Origin: Kutzneria chonburiensis
GTDB taxonomy: Bacteria > Actinomycetota > Actinomycetes > Mycobacteriales > Pseudonocardiaceae
Length of the DNA: 64,000 nt
NCBI RefSeq assembly: GCF_028622115.1
Contig: NZ_CP097263.1
Coordinates: 1,984,001-2,048,000 of the forward strand
Reading direction: 5' to 3'
Position 1 is the first letter of the stretch. Each line of letters opens with the position of its first letter. The position numbers were made by a program, and so were the translations under genes. Of the stretch, positions 59,168 to 64,000 are shown piece after piece. Under the pieces are notes generated by a model that saw nothing but the letters and a program-made list of their open reading frames with translations, did no database searches and was not told the DNA's origin.

Positions 59168-60334
59168 ATGACGAGTCCGTTCGCGGTGAGTTCGTCGAGC
59201 CCGACCACGATCGGGATGTCGCTCGCGGAACTGGGGCGGGCACGGGCGACGGTGTTCGACGAGCACATGGGCGCGCTGGTTGTGTTGCGGCACAAGGACG
59301 TCTCCGCCGCGCTGCGGGACACCGGCCGGTTCGGCACCGGCTTCTACGCGGCCAGCCCCGCGGTCGAGTCGATGATGATCGCGCACGACGGGGCCGAGCA
59401 CAGCCGCCAGCGGCGCGTCCACAACCGGTTCTTCAGCCCGGGGGCGAGCGCGCGGTACGCGGCCAGGATCGCGCCGATCGCCGAGCGAACCTTCGGCGCG
59501 CTCGCCGGCCGGGACCGAGCGGACCTCGTTGATGACGCGTTCGCGCGGTACCCCATGGAGGTATTCCTCGACCTGCTCGGTATCCCCGACGAACTGGGCG
59601 ACCAGGGTCGGGAATGGGTGCGGGCGATCGTCACGTGGCTGGGATCGCCGATGGACGAGCAGCTGGCGGCTGCGGGTCGGACGGCGTTCACCGACCTGAG
59701 TGCGTACGCCGGCACGCTGATCGAGGCCGAAGTGGCGAATCCGGGGGACAACCTGCTGGGCGAGATCATTCGGGCCCATCTGACCGAGGGCGGGTTCACG
59801 GTCGACGCGTGCACGGTCGCGGTGGTCAGCCTGCTGCTGGGCGGCCTGGAGACCACGATCCAGATGCTGTCCGCGACCGTGTCTTCGTTGCTGCTCAACC
59901 CCTCCGCGCTGGACCGGGTCCGGACCGACCGCGATCGGCGGGACGACGCGCTGGACGAGTCGTTCCGGTGGGCCAACCCGTCCGCCGGCCTCTACCGGCT
60001 CGTCAACGCCGACACGACGGTCGCGGGCGTGCCGGTCAGCGCCGGCAGCATGATCTACCTCTGCATCGCCGCGGCCCACTACGACCGTGACGCCTATCCG
60101 GATCCCGAGGTGTTCCGCCTCGACCGCAACCCCAGCCACCTCGGCTTCGGTCTCGGCCCGCACTGCTGCGTCGGAGCACCGCTGGCCCGCATCGAGGTTC
60201 GAGCCGCGTTGGACGCCCTGCTCGACCGGTTCCCGCGGCTGCGTCTCGACCCTTCTCAACCGCTCGCTTTCCGTTACGGCGCACGAGGTTTCGTGCAGCA
60301 CGGCACGGAATCGCTGCCCGTGCTGCTCACGTAG
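59168..60334 (+). CDS. Second cytochrome P450
   Basis: 388 residues, ATG 59168. Heme loop FGLGPHCCVGAPLAR with the Cys ligand; I-helix LLLGGLETTIQML, which lacks the usual acid-alcohol pair in its standard form (LETT in place of HETT/DDTT); K-helix DESFRWANPSAGLYR has DESFR in place of E-x-x-R as EESF-R. It is clearly different from the first P450. Same strand as tetR, 70 bases later. Confidence 0.88.
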   Translation: MTSPFAVSSSSPTTIGMSLAELGRARATVFDEHMGALVVLRHKDVSAALRDTGRFGTGFYAASPAVESMMIAHDGAEHSRQRRVHNRFFSPGASARYAARIAPIAERTFGALAGRDRADLVDDAFARYPMEVFLDLLGIPDELGDQGREWVRAIVTWLGSPMDEQLAAAGRTAFTDLSAYAGTLIEAEVANPGDNLLGEIIRAHLTEGGFTVDACTVAVVSLLLGGLETTIQMLSATVSSLLLNPSALDRVRTDRDRRDDALDESFRWANPSAGLYRLVNADTTVAGVPVSAGSMIYLCIAAAHYDRDAYPDPEVFRLDRNPSHLGFGLGPHCCVGAPLARIEVRAALDALLDRFPRLRLDPSQPLAFRYGARGFVQHGTESLPVLLT

Positions 60335-60400
60335 CCATCTGCTGGCGGATCCAGTCGGCGACGACGTCGAGGGTGTAGGAGTGCAGCGCGGCGACGGTGA

Positions 60401-60436
60401 AGGTGCAACGCGGCCGGGGCGTTCCTCGTTGCACCT
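60401..60436. repeat. Inverted repeat downstream of the second P450
   Basis: AGGTGCAACG (60401-60410) pairs with CGTTGCACCT (60427-60436), 16-base loop, 67 bases after the P450 stop. It could be a terminator or an operator for the next gene. The 203-base gap otherwise holds no gene; a minus-strand frame ending near 60333 (LHSYTLDVVADWIRQQ) may be a gene scrap. Confidence 0.5.
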
Positions 60437-60537
60437 CGGGCTGTCGGGATCACTATCTTTCCTGTCGGATTCGCCACTGATGAGCCGCGGTATCGGCCGT
60501 CTAGATTCCTTCACGTCGAACGGCTCAGGAGGAGAAA

Positions 60538-61416
60538 ATGCCGCTGCTCACCGCGTCAGCCACGCCCGCGGGATTTGTCGAGGAAAGGCGTCAGGTCAAC
60601 GGAATCACGATGAACTACGCGATCGGCGGCGCCGGTCCGACGGTTGTGCTGCTGCACGGATATCCGGAGACCTGGTATTCGTGGCGGAAGATCATGCCGG
60701 CGCTGGCCGAACGGCACACGGTGATCGCGCCGGACCTGCGCGGGTCGGGCGGCTCGGACGCGCCGCCGAGCGGGTACGACAAGGCGACGCTGGCCGAGGA
60801 CGTGCACCAGCTGCTGGTCGCGCTGGGCCGTGACGAGGAGGTCGACGTGGTCGGCCACGACATCGGCACGATGGTGGCGTACGCCTACGCGGCGGCGCAT
60901 CGGAGCACGACCCGGCGGCTGGCGTTGCTGGAGGCGCCGCAGGTCGACGAGCTGGCGTACCAGCTGCCGGCGTGGACCCGGGAAGGCCCGGGCCTGTGGA
61001 ACTTCGGCTTCTTCACGCTGGACAACGGCTTGCCGGAGAAGATCGCCACTGGCCGCGAGGATGTCTGGGTCGAGGGGTTCATCGACTGGATGGAGGTGGT
61101 GAAGGGCGGCGTCGGCGACCAGGCGCTGGCCGAATACGCGCAGTCGCTGCGGCGTCCGGGCTACCTGCACGCGTCGATGGAGTACTTCCGGACGTTCCCC
61201 GGCGACGCCGAGACGACGATCCGCAGCCGGAACCGGCCGCTGACCATGCCGGTGCTGGCCGTCGGCGCGGCCGGCGCGCTAGGAGTGATCGTGCCCGACC
61301 AGGCCCGGCACTACGCCGAGGATGTGACCGGCGTGGTGATTCCCGGCGGCCACTGGATTCCCGAGGAAGCGCCGGAGATTCTGCTCGACCATCTGCTGCC
61401 GTTCCTCGACAAGTAG
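60538..61416 (+). CDS. Alpha/beta hydrolase, epoxide-hydrolase-like
   Basis: 292 residues, ATG 60538 after a strong AGGAGGAG. Oxyanion motif HGYPETWYSW, VIAPDLRGSGGSD, nucleophile Asp in VVGHDIGTMVAY (an Asp where esterases have Ser, as in epoxide hydrolases and haloalkane dehalogenases), and a catalytic His in GGHWIPEEAPE. A cap domain lies around residues 130-220. The neighbourhood of P450s would suit epoxide hydrolysis, but the substrate is unknown. Confidence 0.87.
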   Translation: MPLLTASATPAGFVEERRQVNGITMNYAIGGAGPTVVLLHGYPETWYSWRKIMPALAERHTVIAPDLRGSGGSDAPPSGYDKATLAEDVHQLLVALGRDEEVDVVGHDIGTMVAYAYAAAHRSTTRRLALLEAPQVDELAYQLPAWTREGPGLWNFGFFTLDNGLPEKIATGREDVWVEGFIDWMEVVKGGVGDQALAEYAQSLRRPGYLHASMEYFRTFPGDAETTIRSRNRPLTMPVLAVGAAGALGVIVPDQARHYAEDVTGVVIPGGHWIPEEAPEILLDHLLPFLDK

Positions 61417-61495
61417 GTTGTGCCTCCCAGCTGAGAGGAAATGCGTCGTAGCAAGATCTCGTGGCGGAAAACAATGCGTTGCTAGTGTTTCCGAC

Positions 61496-62440
61496 GTGAA
61501 GATCGCGGTCCTTGTCTGTGACGGTGTGTTCGATTTGGGGCTGGCGGCCGTGCTCGACGTTTTCGACACCGCCAACGCAATGGCCGATGAGCCGCGTTGG
61601 ACCGTGACGAAGGTCGGGTTCGCGCCGCGCGTCCGGACCTCGGCCGGCAGCCTCGTCGACTGCGCGCCGGCTGCCCAGGCGGAGTCGGCGGACCTGCTGG
61701 TCGTGCCGGCGGTGAATGAGCGTGAGCCGAAGGGCATGGTCGAGTTCGTCAGCGGCGACCGGTCCCGCCGCGCCCGGGAGTTGATCGTGCGGACCCGGGC
61801 GCGCGGCGCGGCGGTCGCGTCCGCCTGCTCGGGCACGTTCCTGCTGGCGGAGGCCGGCGTCGTGGACGACGTGCGGGTCACCACCACCTGGTGGCTGACG
61901 CCGGTGTTCCGGACGCGTTATCCCCACGTCCGGCTCGACCAGGACCGCATGGTGGTGCAGGAGGACGGGATCACCACGGCCGGCGCGGCCTTCGGTCACG
62001 TCGACATGGCGATGGCCCTGGTCCGCGAAGGCAGCCCGGCGGTCGCCGATCTCGTCGCCCGCTACCTCGCCATCGACGAGCGTCCCTCGCAGGCCCCGTA
62101 CGTGCTGCCGAGCGTGCTGGCCCAGCACGATCCGACGGTCGCCGCGTTCGAACGCTGGGTGCGCGACCATCTCGCCGGGCCGATCAGTGTGCCCGCCGTG
62201 GCCCGGCGGCTCGGCGTCAGCGAACGCACGTTGCAGCGAGCCGTGCAGCGGACCATGGGCACGTCCCCGATTCGCCTCGTGCAGGACCTGAGGATCGAGC
62301 GGGCCACGGAGTTGTTGCGTACCACCGATCTCTCAGTCGAGACGATCGCGCGCCGGGTCGGCTACGAACAGGCCAACACCCTGCGGGTGCTCCTGCGCGA
62401 ACGTACCGGCAAGACCACCACGGCGCTGCGGGCGGGCTGA
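61496..62440 (+). CDS. GlxA-type transcription regulator (DJ-1/PfpI domain plus AraC HTH)
   Basis: 314 residues from GTG 61496. There is no ribosome site; TAGTGT (61483-61488) ends 7 bases before the start, so the mRNA is likely leaderless. N-terminal amidase-like domain (VLVCDGVFDLGLAAVLDVFD; VASACSGTFLLAEAG with the Cys) and C-terminal AraC pair of helices (VARRLGVSERTLQRAVQRTMG; ETIARRVGYEQANTLRVLLRE). Probably an activator of nearby or unlinked genes; no target seen. Confidence 0.9.
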   Translation: MKIAVLVCDGVFDLGLAAVLDVFDTANAMADEPRWTVTKVGFAPRVRTSAGSLVDCAPAAQAESADLLVVPAVNEREPKGMVEFVSGDRSRRARELIVRTRARGAAVASACSGTFLLAEAGVVDDVRVTTTWWLTPVFRTRYPHVRLDQDRMVVQEDGITTAGAAFGHVDMAMALVREGSPAVADLVARYLAIDERPSQAPYVLPSVLAQHDPTVAAFERWVRDHLAGPISVPAVARRLGVSERTLQRAVQRTMGTSPIRLVQDLRIERATELLRTTDLSVETIARRVGYEQANTLRVLLRERTGKTTTALRAG

Positions 62441-62546
62441 CCTGCTCGAACCCGAGTGGACAGTTGCTCGAAACGAGCCGTGTCGCGGTCGCGAAGCGCT
62501 TACAGTGTGCCGGCCGGGCCATCTGGTGGCCTGAGATGGAGGGGAC

Positions 62547-63779
62547 ATGCTGGCTCGAATCGTGCCCCCGGCCGGGCCGTCCAGGGCGCTGGCGCTGGCC
62601 CAGTTGACCAATTCCATCGGTGACGGGGCGTACTACGTCTGCTCCGTCCTCTACTTCACGCGAACCGTGGGGCTCTCGGCGACGGAGGTCGGCCTCGGGC
62701 TCACGCTCGGGTGGTCGCTCGGCACGCTGGCCGGGACGCCGCTCGGGCATTTCGCCGACCGGCGCGGCCCGCGGGGCGTCGCCGTGTTGCTGGCGGTGCT
62801 GACCGCGTTCGCCGTCGCCGGGTTCGCGTTGGTCCAGAGCTTTCCGGCGTTCCTCGTGGTGGCGTGTGTCTACACGGTGTGCCAGTGCGGGTTGGTCGCG
62901 GCGCGTCAGGCGTTGTTGGCCGGCGTGGTCGACGCGGCCGGTCGCACGCAGGCCCGTGCGTATATGCAGTCGACCGCCAACGCCGGCATCGCCGTCGGCG
63001 CCGCGCTCGGCGGCGTCGCGTTGCAGTTCGACACCGCGCCCGCCTATCTCGCCGCTTTCGGCCTCGACGCGTTGACCTTCCTCGCCGCCGCCGTGGTGTT
63101 GCGACGGCTGCCGCGCGTCCCGGGGACCGCCCGCGCCACCGACGGCGAGCCGGCGTTGGTTGTGCTGCGGGACCGGCCGTACGTCCTGATCACCGTGCTC
63201 AACTCGATCATGATGCTCTACATGCCGCTGTTGAGCGTCGTGCTGCCGCTGTGGGTGGTCGAGCACACCTCGGCCCCGCGGTGGATGGTGTCCGCGCTGA
63301 TGGTGGTCAACACCGGCTGCGTGGTGCTGTTCCAGGTGTCCGTGGCCAACCGTGTCACCGATCTCGGTATCGCCGTCCGGTACGTGCGGTGGGCCGGCGT
63401 GCTGCTGTTGACCATGTCGGCGGTGTTCGCCTGCTCCGCCGGCACCATGGCCGTGTGGGCCGCCGCCGCCGTGCTCCTGGCCGGCGCCTTCCTCCAGGTG
63501 GCCGGCGAGATGATGTTGGCCTCCGGTTACTGGGAGATCAGCTTCGGGCTCGCCATCGACGGCCGGCAGGGCCAGTACCAGGGCTTCTTCGGCAGCGGCA
63601 TCGCCGTCGCCCGCGCCGCCGGGCCCCTGCTGCTCACCACCCTCGTCATCGGCGGCGGCCCGATCGGCTGGCTGGTGCTCGGCGGCCTCTTCCTGCTGGC
63701 CGCCCTCGCCACCGCCCCGGCCGTCGCCTGGGCCAAGCGCACCCGCGCGGTCAGCCCGTCACTTCCCAGCTCGACGTGA
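62547..63779 (+). CDS. MFS transporter
   Basis: 410 residues, ATG 62547 after GGAGGGG. About 12 helices. The loop 2-3 motif GHFADRRGPRGVAVLL corresponds to the MFS motif A. Likely an exporter; substrate unknown. The end overlaps the convergent TetR gene by 21 bases. Confidence 0.88.
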   Translation: MLARIVPPAGPSRALALAQLTNSIGDGAYYVCSVLYFTRTVGLSATEVGLGLTLGWSLGTLAGTPLGHFADRRGPRGVAVLLAVLTAFAVAGFALVQSFPAFLVVACVYTVCQCGLVAARQALLAGVVDAAGRTQARAYMQSTANAGIAVGAALGGVALQFDTAPAYLAAFGLDALTFLAAAVVLRRLPRVPGTARATDGEPALVVLRDRPYVLITVLNSIMMLYMPLLSVVLPLWVVEHTSAPRWMVSALMVVNTGCVVLFQVSVANRVTDLGIAVRYVRWAGVLLLTMSAVFACSAGTMAVWAAAAVLLAGAFLQVAGEMMLASGYWEISFGLAIDGRQGQYQGFFGSGIAVARAAGPLLLTTLVIGGGPIGWLVLGGLFLLAALATAPAVAWAKRTRAVSPSLPSST

Positions 63780-64000
63780 CACCTCGGCCGCGTATCCGGA
63801 CAGCACGGTCTTGACGGCGTCGTACGGGGCGGGGCTGCGGCGGGCCCGTGAGGTGATCATCGCACCTTCGACACCGGCGATGACGGCGTCGGCGAGAGTG
63901 CGGGCGGCGGCGCGGTCGACGCCGAAGGTGATGAAGTGGAACGCGAGCCGGTCGATCATCTCGGTGAAGGTGCGGCGGCCGGTCTCGTCGATCGCTGTGG
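63759..64000 (-). CDS. TetR-family regulator, C-terminal part only
   Basis: The frame is open from the window edge to stop 63759-63761 with no earlier stop, so the N-terminal HTH lies outside. The visible ~80 residues (FHFITFGVDRAAARTLADAVIAGVEGAMITSRARRSPAP) match the ligand-domain end of TetR proteins: ARTLADAVIAGVEGAMITSR is the usual last helix pair. Overlaps the MFS gene tail to tail and may control it. Confidence 0.78.
   Translation of the reverse strand, partial: TAIDETGRRTFTEMIDRLAFHFITFGVDRAAARTLADAVIAGVEGAMITSRARRSPAPYDAVKTVLSGYAAEVSRRAGK

Noticed and set aside
60333-60420. Minus-strand protein fragment (LHSYTLDVVADWIRQQ) after the second P450
   Set aside because: Too short and without a start; may be a gene scrap but cannot be supported.
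1-64000. tRNA, rRNA, CRISPR, insertion sequence or prophage elements
   Set aside because: No cloverleaf-like sequence, spaced direct repeats, transposase, integrase or terminal inverted repeats were recognised by eye.

Overview
The window is high-GC DNA with very dense coding, many GTG and some TTG starts, ATGA/GTGA stop-start overlaps and rare TTA codons. This points to a soil actinomycete that degrades plant cell wall. A Pseudonocardiales-type genome is plausible but cannot be fixed from this sequence alone. No rRNA, tRNA, CRISPR array, insertion sequence or prophage gene was recognised.

Layout. 1-7550: secreted cellulose system (GH6, GH48, an E1-like GH5, a Cip1-like protein, an AA10 LPMO), several with CBM2 modules. 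7677-11523: unrelated genes (universal stress protein, GAF protein with a Prim-Pol-like partner, F420-type oxidoreductase). 11710-20522: a secreted phosphatase/nuclease-like protein with a jacalin-like tail, two LacI regulators and a YtfQRT-YjfF-type furanose ABC importer. 21023-31390: a GH43-LamG-GH43 enzyme, a LacI regulator, an ABC importer, GH35 and GH5. 31391-34331: Na+/H+ antiporter and secreted trypsin-like protease. 34376-40822 (minus strand): two PL1 pectate lyases, an ABC importer and an enolase-superfamily enzyme. 41036-43416: LacI and a GH54 arabinofuranosidase with CBM13. 43662-57309: LacI, ABC importer, cytoplasmic GH127, a GH39-like enzyme, a CBM13 plus helical-barrel-like protein of unknown activity, a secreted GH146-type enzyme and an unknown secreted protein. 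57299-64000: two P450s, two TetR regulators (one cut by the window end), an epoxide-hydrolase-like protein, a GlxA-type regulator and an MFS exporter.

How it fits together. Secreted lyases and hydrolases would release arabinose-, galactose- and uronate-containing fragments from pectin, arabinogalactan and arabinosylated glycoproteins. Four ABC importers take up the products, and cytoplasmic GH127 and GH35 enzymes finish the job. Each importer has its own LacI gene or operator nearby.

The most striking signal is a 14-base palindrome, TGTTAGCGCTAACA, and close variants. It occurs between genes (11710, 14679, 14793, 15947, 24227, 43542) and also inside reading frames across the carbohydrate genes (for example 25565, 39409, 42187, 44896, 46853, 51854). 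There it forces rare codons such as TTA, CTA, GTT and GCT. This looks like one LacI-family regulon that uses intragenic operators on top of the local regulators.

Five genes (GH48, Cip1-like, a LacI, GH54, an unknown secreted protein) carry a one-base deletion at a short G/C run. The shared pattern suggests sequencing error as much as real gene decay.
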